From NCBI GenBank assembly GCA_013398295.1, contig VZSF01000635.1:620451-684450 (forward strand): a DNA stretch of 64,000 nucleotides, given 5' to 3'. Position 1 is the first letter of the stretch, and every line of letters begins with the position of its first letter. The notes under the pieces were generated by a model, which was not told the DNA's origin, did not search any database, and saw only the letters and a list, made by a program, of their open reading frames with translations. The stretch is from Chionis minor (lineage: Eukaryota > Chordata > Aves > Charadriiformes > Chionididae). Positions 1 to 11,414 of this stretch are shown here, one piece after another. A program made the position numbers and the translations under genes.

Positions 1-668
1 GCGTCAACCAGTTAAAAAGGAAACCGTAGTCATCAATTACAGGGCTCAATGCTTTAGAGAAAGCATCCTTCACAACTGCGCTTCCGTAATCTGGTTGTGT
101 GTAGTTAGTTAATTTGCAGGCTTTAAGAGACTCGGACAACTATCAATATTAGTCTTACAAGCACATTGGATACCAGCAAAAATAAATGAGGTTATCACCA
201 ATATACAGTGGAGCCTGTCAAAAGCACGCCGTACTGGAGAGCTGTCCTCACACACGCTCTTTCATGTGTACGCCTAGAGGAGATGCGTCTAACAGTCTCC
301 GGCACTGCAAAAGCTCTTCTTTTTGTTAGTGATGCAGCTTCCACACTGCGCATCACAGATCCCAGTATCCCAAATCCAGCTATGAATTGCTGGAGGCAGG
401 GGGAGTTGCCTATTCAGTCGCAAAAAGCTGCTGCTTATTATATCCAGTCTGGTTTAGCCACCCCTAATATAGACATATCTAAAAATCTTCCCAGATCTAT
501 TTCGAGGACTGTCTGAACACAAAAATATTTCTTTGACAAAAAGTGTCTTGTTGGTATATTTAAGAGTCTTCAATGGATGGGATCCAAGTTTCTGAAGAGC
601 AAACGCGTTGGGGAAGACGGTTTTATACAATTTGTAGCAGGAAGGGTGACAAGGAAGTCTGTCAAGTT
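1..668. other. Unique non-coding DNA, nothing recognised
   Basis: Mixed-composition DNA without a recognisable exon, repeat or RNA gene. A 102-codon plus-strand frame (208-516) has no family resemblance and no splice or promoter context that would support it. Confidence 0.5.
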
Positions 669-726
669 TAAAAAAAAAAAAACAAAACAAAACCAAAAAC
701 AATCCAACAAAGCCAGAAAAAATAAA
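669..726. repeat. A-rich low-complexity tract
   Basis: A run of A residues followed by short C-interrupted A blocks (AAAAC and AAAACC type). This is ordinary simple sequence. It is not the tail of a recognisable retrotransposon, because no SINE or LINE body precedes it. Confidence 0.8.
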
Positions 727-2599
727 TTCTGGTGGAAATGGGGAAAACGATACTGATGATTGTGAAGTAATTGAAATCAGAGTAACCAGGTTCAAAAACT
801 GGCTTAAAACATGAAACATAGACAGATACTAAAAATAGTTTACATTCAGCAGCGTTGTTGTTTGTCACGTGTGTTACGGTTGCCTTGAATTCTAGGTCTA
901 GAATTCAGAGTTGAGGGGGAATGTGTTAAGAAAGGCTCCAAAAGATGTCTCTGCGAGACAAGGCAATGGCAGGTAACTGTCCGCAGAAAATCATGTGCAG
1001 CCCCCAATTGGCAGCTCTAGATTAATCAATGAATGAAACAAAGCCAGAGCCTCAAACAAAAGAAATCACTCCTGGAGTGCTCCGAGTGTCTCTTGGCCAA
1101 GGGCGTTGAGAGGAGCTGATGGATGGAAGGGAATTGAAGGAGAGCTCGTGGCCTTGTCAGGTGCCGTATGGGGATCATTACCAACCCTCTGGGAAGTGGT
1201 CTTCTCTCTGCCAGCACGCGGTGAGCCCAGACAAAAGTTGGAAGTTGTGTAGCCAGCATTAGCTGTCTTTTTGATCCAAACTATAGGATGGCAAACGGAC
1301 GCGTTCCCAGGCGGATGGAAGCCTTTAAGCGCTGGGGTAACATTAATTGATTTCAAAGGAGTGGAGTAAAGAGCATGATGTTAATTGGTAATGGCTGGAC
1401 TTCATTAATTTTAGACAAAATGCCTGAGACGCCATGTAAATTGTTAGTATTAACTGTTGCAGTGGTGGTTGCTTAACTTAAGGGCATGGGATAAGGAAGT
1501 CTGGCGAAGGAGTAACCCGATATTAGATGCTAGACGATAAAAATCGTGCACATCCTGCGTGGGGTGGGGGGTCTGCTCGGGGTTCTTCCAGCTGGGCCGG
1601 GCTGCGTGAAGACCTGAGACACATCCTAGCACCTCCTGGGGTGTGGGGGGGAGTCTTTGCTGTTATCTGGGTAATGCTGGAAAGAACGATGTTTGATAGG
1701 GATGTGATTAGAATGGAAGGCGCCCCAAAACGGCTATAAATAAATACGTAAAGAGCCTCTTCTGTGACTGTGCTGGGAAAGAGAGCACAAGATCCAAAAG
1801 CTGGTCAAGTATTCTTGAACATCAAACTTGACTGAGATTTTAAGAAAAAAATTAACTTGCACTCCTGAAATCAGACCTTGGCTTTCTGAACAAGTTCTGA
1901 TGAGATGTGGTAGAGATCATTCTTGCTGAAAAAATCAACAGCTTTCTGATTACCAAAATTTTTTTTACTCATAACTACTTAGAGCATAGTCTCTATATTT
2001 GAAGGCCTGGAGTGAGAGAATTAAACTCAGCTCTGTAGGTCCACCCTTGGATCTCCCTGTTCTGTATCTCCTGTCCTCCTTGCTTCCTCCTTCCTGGACT
2101 CAAATAAAGCTGTGCCACTGCTCAGCTTTAGAGGCAAGGAAATATCATTTCTCTACTTGTTTCATTCAATGTTCTCAAATCCTCCAACCAGTTTTAAAGG
2201 AAAGGCCCTAAAGAACTTGTCATAATCAGCTTGTGCCATTTCAGTCTGTGTAATAGCGGTGTTATGGTAACTTAAGGCCTGTGGTGAGTCCGTGGTCTAA
2301 GAAAAATCTTTCCGTCAGTGTGGCTGTGGTGCTGAGACTTATGCACTGATTCATCCAGAAGGAATGATGTATGCAGGAAGCGTTAGGAGAGTTCAGGACA
2401 TGCATTTGGCAAAATATTAAATTATACAATCCTAACACGCCTTTCAGTGTTAATATCTGTGACCGGCTGAGAAAGCGGTCTCAAATCCTGCCAGACCTCC
2501 GCGCTGTAGAAAGCGGCACACCTTTTAAGAGCAGGAGGCCTCTGTGCAAGGAAGAGCTTAACTCCAGGAACTCCTTTGAGTTTTGACTCCTTGTAATTT
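727..2599. other. Unique non-coding DNA
   Basis: No gene or dispersed repeat was recognised. It contains the palindrome listed separately at 886-907 and a short G-rich patch near 1560-1660. Open frames here are short and overlap on both strands. Confidence 0.5.
886..907. repeat. Near-perfect palindrome with 10-bp arms and 2-nt centre
   Basis: The arm TGAATTCTAG (886-895) is followed by a GT spacer and its exact reverse complement CTAGAATTCA (898-907). It could extrude as a small cruciform or bind a dimeric protein. It may also simply be chance. No protein is known to me that binds this exact dyad. Confidence 0.85.
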
Positions 2600-3060
2600 T
2601 TATATTAAGATAATGCACCATTAAGTAATGCGCTGGCCAATCGCACGCTGATTGCTTGCTGTTATTTCAGACATCTATCAGTGCTAAGCAGCCATTAGTA
2701 TTTACCCACCTGAACCTTATCACTATGTGCACTTAGTAACCCGGATTCATTTGCCATTATGTAGATTTCTTTTCTTTTTTTTTTTTGGTTGACGCACTCA
2801 TTCTGTAAAGACAACAACCCAAATAAGCCTATTGTAGCCGTGAGCTTGTCAGCGATCCCTGCTAAGCAGGCTGAAATCAGAATGTTTGCACTTCGAATTT
2901 GCTCAATTGGTCCTTTTCCATTATTCAACCTGGATTGCTTCTCTTCACCACCCTTGTCCACTGCATTAACTGTCTATTACCTTGTTTACCGTGGTCATGC
3001 TAAATGCCAGCTTATGAATGTCAATTTGTTCTCCAATTAGCTATGCCTTATTGACTTGCC
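2600..3060. promoter_or_regulatory. Candidate conserved non-coding element (enhancer-like block)
   Basis: Evenly mixed, moderately AT-rich DNA without repeats apart from one T-run near 2770-2786. It has several homeodomain-type ATTA cores, including CCATTAG near 2692-2698 and CAATTAGC at 3035-3042. The texture resembles vertebrate developmental enhancers, but conservation cannot be seen from one genome, so this is inference. The plus-strand frame at 2789-3040 is not a recognised protein. Confidence 0.25.
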
Positions 3061-4040
3061 CTTAGACTTTCAAACATAAGCTTTTTGAAGTGCCTATTGC
3101 TATAAAACTGATTTGTTTAATTTTTTAAAGGGATATAAATTTAATGTGTCCTTTTATTTTATTGTTATCTTGGTTACCCATATTTAGAGCCTGTTTATGG
3201 AGTGGGGTTTATTCTAATAGCTTCATATCTATGTTAATATTTTGTGACAGTTTATGTACTTAGCTTGTGCAGGGGATGCATTAATTCCCTTCTCCTGGAT
3301 GTGGCACACTAGCAGGAACCTGCTAAAGATACAAAGATTTCCCAGAGGTCTGAAAGGTAAACGCGGAGATGTTTTGTGGAAGAAAAATTAAGAAACGTGT
3401 TTACTTGAGCATCTCTCGGATATTTCCCCACCATGTACGGGAGTGGGGGCAGCCGGTGGTGGGGCTGAGCGAGCTGCAGGGGAAGAGGGCACAGAAAGGG
3501 CAGAAAGGTCTGGGGTCTGCAGAGCAGGTGAAGACACGCACTCCTCTGCCTTCTCCAGTGTTGCTGCAGGAATAACTCCTTCCCTTGGGAAGTACTGAAT
3601 TAAGAAAAGAGCAATTGCATCACGAAGCAAACACGCTCCTTCCTCGGTCCAACCAGGTGCAGACCGGGCTCTGAGAGATGCAAAATATGCTGTAGAGTTG
3701 TGTAGAGTTAACAGTCCCCGGCACCTTGGGGCACGTCCGTGACCTGGCACACCTCGGGGATAACCTTGGTCCCCGTGCCGCTGTCCTGAGCCCTCTGCCG
3801 TGCCAAGACATGAGGCGTCTTAGCTCGGGAACAGGCTGACTTGAGCACGTGGCTCTTGGATCCGTTCGCATCTCCCCGGCAGGATGGGCTCGTGTCCAGC
3901 CGTGGGGCTCCTCGTCAGCAGACGTGCACGTGCTCCTGATGGGTGGCTGGCTGGCAGTGCAAGAGAGGCTTTTCCTTCTGTAGCTCTGTCTGTAGCAAGG
4001 TGTTTTATTAATGTGAGGACCTAAATTGAAGGATTGAGGC
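3061..4040. other. Unique non-coding DNA, nothing recognised
   Basis: AT-rich up to about 3300, then more GC-rich. The overlapping open frames at 3369-4042 lie on both strands and match nothing I know. Confidence 0.5.
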
Positions 4041-4269
4041 ATAATGGCTTCAGGCTGGAAGAGGAAGACTTTTCACCATGAAGTTGGTGAGCCCCTGGCC
4101 GGGGTTGCTCAGAGCAGCTGGGGCTGCCCCATCCCTGGAGGTTCAAGGCCAGGTTGGACGGGGCTTGGAGCGACCTGGTCTGGTGGGAGGTGTCCCTGCC
4201 CAGGGCAGGGGGTGGCACTGGGTGGGCTTTAAGGTGCCTTCCAACCCAAACCATGCTGTGATTCTATAA
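4041..4269 (+). mobile_element. CR1 LINE, 3'-terminal fragment
   Basis: CR1 is the dominant non-LTR retrotransposon of birds; most copies keep only the 3' end. This copy aligns by eye with the longer CR1 at 19080-19706. Both share ATAATGGCTTCA, the block GCCCCATCCCTGGAGGTTCA, the run GGGAGGTGTCCCTGCCCAGG and the terminal CCTTCCAACCCAAACCAT followed by TGTGATTCTA. Compared with that copy it lacks about 25 bases after the first block. It starts well inside the element, so it is 5'-truncated and cannot move. Small open frames across it are relics. Confidence 0.95.
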
Positions 4270-7200
4270 ATTGAATCCCATGCTTAGTCTGTTGAACTGT
4301 CTGTAAATGACCTCCTGTGTGGGCCACCAGCAAACACTAAACTGAATGTCCTTGTTATCACAAAATGGCCACCATCCCCGAGCTGTAGCAGATACTACCT
4401 TCTACAGGAATCAGCAATATGATGGTTTTTCCCTCTGTGTGCGTCGGTGGCTGGTGGGGTGTTGGGAGAACCAGGCACAGGCGTGTGCTGCTCTCGCGAG
4501 AGCCTGATGGCAAGTGGAGCTCGGGGCAGGCTGAGCTGAGGGGTAAAGCCCAGGGAAACCTGGTTTCTGACTTTCCTCTGGTTTCTCAAAACAGTCAAAA
4601 AAGTCTGCTTTGGACATCGTGGGCAACTATCTCCGTACTCAGTGTGCCTACACGTAGTGCCTGGTTTGAACTTGCTGTTTGAGTGTTCACTGGGAATTAT
4701 CTGTCACGAGACAGAGACAATAACACACTGGCACAAATGGTTTATTTTTCTTTCTCCGCTCTTAACTTCAGATATCCTTTTCTGCCTTAGCTCTCCTACT
4801 TCCAACTAGGAAAGGTTCCTTTGATTTAGAAAATAACTCCAGAAGAGATGACACCGGTAACGTTTTATACTGAGCCCTTGTGGCTGTCTAAACATTGTCT
4901 AATTGTCACTTTTAAAGGCTGTTGACTAGAAATTCAGAAGCATGAAAAGGAAAAAGGCAATTAAATTTTTGCTCAGAGCTCTTCAGAGGAGGAGGAAATG
5001 TATTTTCTCTGTTTTGGACTTAGCTCATGACAACCTAAAGGAACTAGGCCCTGGTAATCTTGGGTACCCACCTCCAGGCTGGTGTGATACTACAGACGTT
5101 CAAGCTGTTTGAATGACTTGCCTGACCTTCTCTGTACCCTCAGCAGTGTTAAGTGGGGCCTGGGGAAGCACAGAGTTTGAGGGATTCACAACTGTGAAAC
5201 TGCTTCTTTCAACGTTCAGGCTGTTATTTGTGACCCCTGCGCTGTTAGATGCAGGGAGATGCACTTACACAGCAGGTTTTAATTGCCATCAACTGCTGAG
5301 TCAAGCATGATGAAATATAGAAGTTGAACTGGACTTTTAATTTTTCTAGCTCTTCATTTCCTCCTTTCTGCAGCAGCTTGTCTTCATATTTTGCCAAATA
5401 TTTCTTTTAATACTACATCTCAAAAAAAACCTTGTACAGTTTGGTTCATTGGTTCCCCAAATATTGCTTGGTATGTATATTCCACGTCTGTTCTGCTTGA
5501 TTGTATCAGTGCTACTGAGAAAAGAAGCACAAATCCAGGTTCAATTCAAGTCAATCAGTCCAAGATTTCCCCTGTTAAGGAAATTGAACCCACTCTCTGA
5601 AAATAACACATCTCTGAAAGTCATCCTTAAAGCTTTTCTTTTGTTTTCTTTCTTAAGCAAACCACCCAAAGATTTACTTAGACTTTCTGAAGAAATACCT
5701 CTGGGCAAAAAGCACAGAGAACTCTTAGGAAGGAAGAAAAGCAATGGCTGTGAGGGTTTTTTGCTGCTTTTTAGTGAGTGGAACTGTATAAGACAAGTGT
5801 TTTTTGGCATCAGAGCAGCGTCAATAAATGGCTTTTGCAGTTATCTAAATGCTTTAGCTGTGCTTGGGCGTTTAATCTCTTGTAAAAGCTGTTTATTGCC
5901 TTCTGTACTGCTCTGCAAGGCACGTTATCCCTTAAGTATATGAATGACACAATTAGTCCTCTTAGAGACCTACCAAAATATTGTTGATTAAAGGTCAAGC
6001 ATAAAAATTCAGATGCTACTCTCCTTAATTAAGAAAACTGGCCCTCCTGCATAAAGATCAGTATCAGGAGGGAAATCATGGTGACGGGAAGAATAGAATG
6101 GATGCAGTTCTATGGTGGGGATAAATGCTTGGTGGCCATGTTTGGTTTCTAGGTAACAAATTGAAATCACATAAGGTGTTCATAAAAGTCCATTTGACTA
6201 TTAGTGATCTTCTCAAAACAGATTGTTAACTTCAATATGCTGTAAAATGTAAGTGGCATTTATAGGTGGCATCACAAATAACAGGCAATCAAACCTCATT
6301 AACACTGTAGTTTATAATTGCAGATTACTGTAATTTGTGAGGTATTCAGGATTTTGCAAGGGTGTTATTTCTACCATTGGGAGCTAATGAACAGTGGTAG
6401 AAATTTACTGTAAGTTTAGTCTTGTATTCTTCTTTAGAAAACAATCGACACTGAAGACTTCAGCCTTTGGTTTGTATTCAGAAAAAAAACCCCAAGTATT
6501 ACACTGAAGCTTGTTTGTGGGGAGAATCCAGACGTTTCAGGTAAATGGATGCTCACCTGCTTTTAATCCCTCCTTTCGCAGGGAAAGAAATAGACAGTAA
6601 GCCAAGCACAGAGGAGGACAGCAGTTCATGGATGCCCTTTGGACAACTTTACCTCTAGCAATTTAATGAACTGATTTTGGCTTGTTCCTTTATCTTCCAT
6701 TTTTCACTTGTAGGCAGCAAGATAAATCATTTCTTAGTGACGTCCAAAACCCTGGGCAGTGCAGATAGCATCTCATAAGTGTTCAGCTACCGGGTATACA
6801 TCCAAACGCTAAAGCGTTTGAGGTTAGCCCTGCATTTACTTGCTTTCAAGTAGCATTAGATTGGCACAATAAAATGTGTGACATGTCCTTACTATAAATT
6901 AGGAAGGTGTCCTAACCTTCCACAAAGGTTAGAGCTAAGTTACTACAAGTTTTAAGTATGTTCATAGTTAGGGACTTAGACTGGCTTTGTATCGTCTTGA
7001 AGGGAAGTGAGAATTTAGGCCTCTGAACTGTTAAATAATTGGGGTGTACACCCTTATCCCTTGCTGCTGATGGAAAACCTTTCCTCCAAATGAAAAAACA
7101 GCTTAGATTTTTGTCCATGGTTCTGTTCTTTAGCACCAAGGGCTGCTTTAATGTAGTCTGGTTATAATTGCTGAGGTAGATAAAACTTGTAATCACGTTG

Positions 7201-7879
7201 ACCCAATTATCACACAGAACATGCTGTTTCCCTACCCTGACGTTTAGACTATGTGAATAGACTTCGTCGCTCCCGTCATCCCAGGACCAGTTATGTCACA
7301 GTTGCTAATGCAATTTGATCTGCAGAGCTGCCTTTGCCTATTTTTTGGTAAGCCTCTCTGTTCCCTCGTACCGGAGAATGCCTGACTGACAAATTTAATT
7401 CTTCCACAAACTTTCTCCTAAAGTTAAAACCAAAATGCTTACTTTTTTTTTTTTTTCAAACCAATGCCAACTCCTGAACTCCTGGGTCAAATCAAAGGGG
7501 CACAGTCCTGGTGGGCAGACTGAGGGCATCTCCTCAAAGGAAGCCTGCGGCTCTGCAGAACAGCAGAGGGGAAAATAGACTCTGGCAGTGGAGAAATATC
7601 GGGGGGTTCTGACAACCATCCATGTATTCACGGCACGTGCCAGCTATTTGAAAGATAAAGAGGTGTTACAGGAATCAGACTGACTCGCAGGATTGTGGGT
7701 GCTTGGTGCTGTGAGAACCGCTGCAAGCGCAACTGTGCTGAGCTGGTTTGAGACTTGGGGGTCGCTGGAGGATGGGGCTGGGATGGCCCCAGCATCCTGC
7801 CAGGCTTCCGAAGCACAAGAGATTCAGGCTGAAGTATCTGCCACCGGTAGTGGCTGCAGCAAGAGTGAGCAATCCTCCT
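4270..7879. other. Unique non-coding DNA, nothing recognised
   Basis: Long AT-leaning stretch. The 164-codon plus-strand frame at 5449-5943 is the longest here. It is hydrophobic and low in complexity, overlaps an opposite-strand frame, and matches no family I know. I see no repeat, RNA gene or clear promoter. Confidence 0.45.
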
Positions 7880-7970
7880 AACAAAACCAAAAAAAAAAAA
7901 AAGGAAAAAAAAAAAATCCCACCCCAAAAAGCCCCACCAAACAAAAAAAAATCCCCAAACAACAAACCCA
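7880..7970. repeat. A-rich low-complexity tract with C interruptions
   Basis: Alternating A-runs and short C-runs (CCCCAAAA type). It generates artificial lysine/proline-rich frames on one strand and phenylalanine/glycine-rich frames on the other. Confidence 0.85.
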
Positions 7971-9499
7971 GTAGCCTCTGTGTCCTTCCATCTAGCATGC
8001 CTGAGGATACCCTGCAGTTGCCTGAAAATGTTTCTGTACAGCAACGACACTAAAAGATGTACAAGTTTTATTTTTTGACTGCCTTCATGGTTCACAGGCA
8101 GAAATAAAAATGCAAACCCTCCAATTTAAGTCCTTCAGCTCAAAATACATCAAGTTGCAAAGTGAAAAATAGCAGTCACTGATATTCTTGACAGGTCTAG
8201 TTTTGCTAATTTTAGGAGCTATCCCTAAAGCTGAGCTTGGAAGGATGTCGTATCTGACTCTTATCTTTGAATCCCATATACTTATGTTTATTAAAATCAA
8301 TATAATCCATTAGCCTACATTGTTTCCATTTTTAATAATCTATTGATATATTGCCCGGGCTTTTACGGGACTAAACAAATTTCCTCTTTATGTGCCCTGT
8401 AATAGCCGGAGGTCAGGCTGGTTGAGAGCAGTTGCTGTATATAAATGTTTATTTACTGCCTGACTACTGATTGAGAACATATCTGGTCCACAGGCTTCAG
8501 ATGGCTTTTAAACTAGAGATTTATGGCTTACTTCCTGTTTTCCAGACATAGTACACCATTTTTAAATAAAGTAATGAATGCAAGGTATTGTGAAAATAAT
8601 AGCCAGGGATTGTCCCAAACTCCACGTTTGAGAACACGGACTGTCGGGACCTTCGCTATTCCATCATTCGCTGGTTTTCTAGCGGAGTGGGTTTGCGTGC
8701 GTTAGATGCTCTCCTGTTCCATTTTCCTTTGGGCCAGTACGTCTCGGCCCGTTGCCCTCCCGGAGCGGCTGAAGCACCCACGTCCGCCAACGGCTGGAAA
8801 TTCGTAAGGAAGAAGCTGAGCGACTTGTGCCTGGCAGCCGTCGCTTTCCGGCAGCTTCTCTTCCTTTAGCCCCCTGTTCCAGTTACACTTTGGCTTTAAG
8901 CACGAGCCCAGGTCCCATCTTTGCGTGGTTTCTTGCCTTTTTCCTTCTAGCTGACACCGTCCTGCGGAATGTGCCTGTTTTTAAGTCCTTAAAAGTAACT
9001 ATTGAAATAGATTTGTTTGGCTTGGAGCTCTGTTTATGTATTTTTTTGGAAGCCACATTACATGACACATCAATTAAGCAGGCTCGTTTGAGTCCTGTCT
9101 CCCACGTGGGATACGCATCTGCTTCATCTGTTAAATGTTAAACATGCTCTCGTCTTTACCCCTGCCACTTAAAGCTGTATCCCAAGTAATGAGTGCCAAG
9201 TTTTAGGCTTTTGTTCTCCAAAAGTGTGAACATTCATCTCCCCAGCAAAAAGCAAACGGCTCCTTTGTTCCTGCTGTTACAAGACAAGGAAATTGCATTT
9301 TTCATATTATTGTGATAAAAGCACTTACTAATATCGTGTCTTAAATGGATGACAGCAACCAAACAGCTAATGTTGTTGCGCAGCTGTGGCAATAGGGTGT
9401 TTGTAATCAGAAGTTTGCGTGAGCTCTTGGTCTCAGGCTGGTATCTGCTGCACAGCCGTAGTTGGAAAACTTCGGTTACGAATCATAATTTCATACAAG
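7971..9499. other. Unique non-coding DNA
   Basis: No gene or dispersed repeat seen. One TATATAAAT box occurs at 8438-8446 without a supporting upstream element, so I do not call a promoter there. Confidence 0.45.
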
Positions 9500-9640
9500 A
9501 AAATTAGCTGTCATTTAGGACATTCTCGCCTCGCAGGGATTCTTCTGTGTATAAATCCTGATAGTCTAAATTTCTCGGCAGCAAATCGGATGCAAGTACA
9601 AGAGCAATCGACTGTAGTTGTCCCCTGGGGATGGGATCAT
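9500..9640 (+). repeat. Diverged repeat, copy 1 (pair with 11268-11414)
   Basis: About 140 bp that aligns with 11268-11414 in the same orientation. Shared blocks include TTAGGACAT against GCAGGACAT, TGTGTA, TAAATT, GGCAGCAAAT, and a CAATNGNCTGT segment followed by a C-run. Identity by eye is roughly 70-75 percent with small indels. I do not recognise the family. It is either two copies of an old dispersed amniote repeat or an old local duplication. Confidence 0.65.
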
Positions 9641-11130
9641 TTATTTATTCATTTTTTGCAGTTTTCATTCACCCGGTGAATATCGCTTCCCTCCGGACAC
9701 AGTGTAGTTTAGTGTCGTCATTGTTATGAAGATGTTTTGCATCCTTACGGGAGTCCGTTGGTTTAAGAGTTGAGCTACGGCTTGCGGGAGGCGGCGATTT
9801 CAACTGGCAAACTGGTCGTGGGTCTACGGCTGCGAGGGCTGGTGGCCATGGCACGCTCTGCCTCCCGCACGGAGCTGCTTGGGGCATTACTGGCATTGGG
9901 GCAGGGTGGAATTTTTGTACTGATTTCAGTGTGTGTGCGTGCGGCGGGGATTATATTTACAGCTGTGAATGCCTTTTCCCCCAGCCTGTGCCTTGGTGGT
10001 GGTTTAGATGGCAACCTTGAGGGACAAGGGCGAGTGGCACGTGGACTGAGCAGGCATGGGACAAGCTGGCTGCCATTTGGATGTCTCGTAGTGGCACTAG
10101 CCAGGTCTCTGGAGGCTTTTTTTCAGCGAGTTCAGTCGTGATGCCATCACGGTTGCGCAGCCCCTGTAGACGGCTGGTTGTGCATCTCCGGCTCAGAGGG
10201 CAAAGGCGTTGCGTTCTGTGGCCTGGGGTAATTGCAGCCAGCTGGAAAATCACCAAAGTAAAGATGACTCGTAATACCTGCACCAGCCCCGTTGCATTTT
10301 GTTTTCTCGATGAGAGGCACTGCCCAGTGCGTCGCCTCTGGAGGAGTAAGGCGGTGGGTCTCTCGCGATGGCCAGGTGTGCTTGGGAGCCGTTCTTTCTC
10401 CAGATCTCCATGAGCTTCCCTGGCCATGCGTGTGTGATTCCTAGTGCTGATCTCTGGCCCCTAGATGATGCTGTTCATCTGTCAGGGAAAGTTCTCCCAT
10501 GGCAGAAGTCTCAGCGTGCCTCTGACAACAACTGAAGTATACTCGGCGACGCTGCAACGCAACAGGAGTTGAAAGAAATGTGCCAGCTACTCTTTTTCTT
10601 GTAAGGAAATGGGAGTGAAGAGAGGTGGCTGCAAAAGCATCAGGTTAGAGTAGCCCTGACGCACAAATGTAGGCCCTTTCTGTGAGTTTTATGTGCATTT
10701 TTAACCTGTTATTCCATTAAAATGAGTCCTAATCAAAGCAACACACAGCGCAGCGTGGACTGTATCCTGCCTGGGGGACACAGGGCTCCTTCATGGAGAA
10801 TATGCTCGTTAAAATGTGTAATGACAAACATAACTCCCCAATACTTTGTGTGCTCATTAAATGCCCAATATTGGCATTTTCTATAATAAAAATATGGCAT
10901 TCTTTATTAATGTGTTCAGCACCAGCAAAAACGTGGCAGGGAGGGGCCAGCTGACTCCCTGCCCTTCTTGCTCTGCTTGCAGAGTTCCAGGAGCATTCCC
11001 GACGTGTTTCTGCATAAAAGCACCACAACTCTTGTGGCGAGGATCTTTATTTTCTTTGGACTGTGAAGCGTGGATCCTTATACGTGTGGGTACTCGCAAG
11101 ACAGAAGTAGTGAGGGAAAAGTCAGAAAGC
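9641..11130. other. Unique non-coding DNA, nothing recognised
   Basis: Moderately GC-rich between 9770 and 10420, which inflates open frames on both strands (up to 156 codons). None is recognisable. Confidence 0.45.
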
Positions 11131-11262
11131 ATCAAGGGCTTGATTCAACACCCATTAGACTCAAGGGGAGGGTGATAGATTTTAAAGGGAACCTAGGGAT
11201 GCAATAGCTACTTAACAGGATTTTCCAAAGCACTTGGGTGTCTAATTCCCATTGATTTCACA
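11131..11262. repeat. Possible ancient amniote repeat fragments
   Basis: The stretches GGGCTTGATTCAACACCCAT (near 11136-11155) and CAAAGCACTTGGGTGTCTAA (11226-11245), followed by TTCCCATTGATTTCA, resemble worn copies of very old repeats common in reptile and bird genomes. Those repeats carry motifs of the type 'cctaagtcccattgaagtcaa'. This is recognition by texture only, and the class is not asserted. Confidence 0.4.
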
Positions 11263-11267
11263 TGAGG

Positions 11268-11414
11268 GAATTGGCCTTCACTTGCAGGACATGGTTTACC
11301 AACAGAGGTTCTTCCATGTGTAGATCCCACTGATCTGTAAATTGCTTGGCAGCAAATTGAATGTGAATATGAGCACAATTGGCTGTGATTGCCCCCAGGG
11401 CACAGGATAATTCC
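11268..11414 (+). repeat. Diverged repeat, copy 2 (pair with 9500-9640)
   Basis: Aligns with 9500-9640 over its length: GCAGGACAT, GGTTCTTCCATGTGTAGAT, TGTAAATTGCTTGGCAGCA, AATATGAGCACAATTGGCTG and a following C-run. It sits directly after the possible ancient repeat fragments at 11131-11262, so the two may belong to one longer old element. Confidence 0.65.

Noticed and set aside
7693..8095. Lysine/proline-rich and phenylalanine/glycine-rich frames
   Set aside because: They are translations of the A-rich simple tract at 7880-7970.
8438..8446. TATATAAAT as a promoter
   Set aside because: There is no CCAAT, GC box or CpG context, and this 9-mer is expected by chance in AT-rich DNA.
10859..10880. 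Small inverted repeat AAATGCC...GGCATTT
   Set aside because: The stem is only 7 bp and AT-rich, which is expected by chance and too short for a miRNA hairpin.
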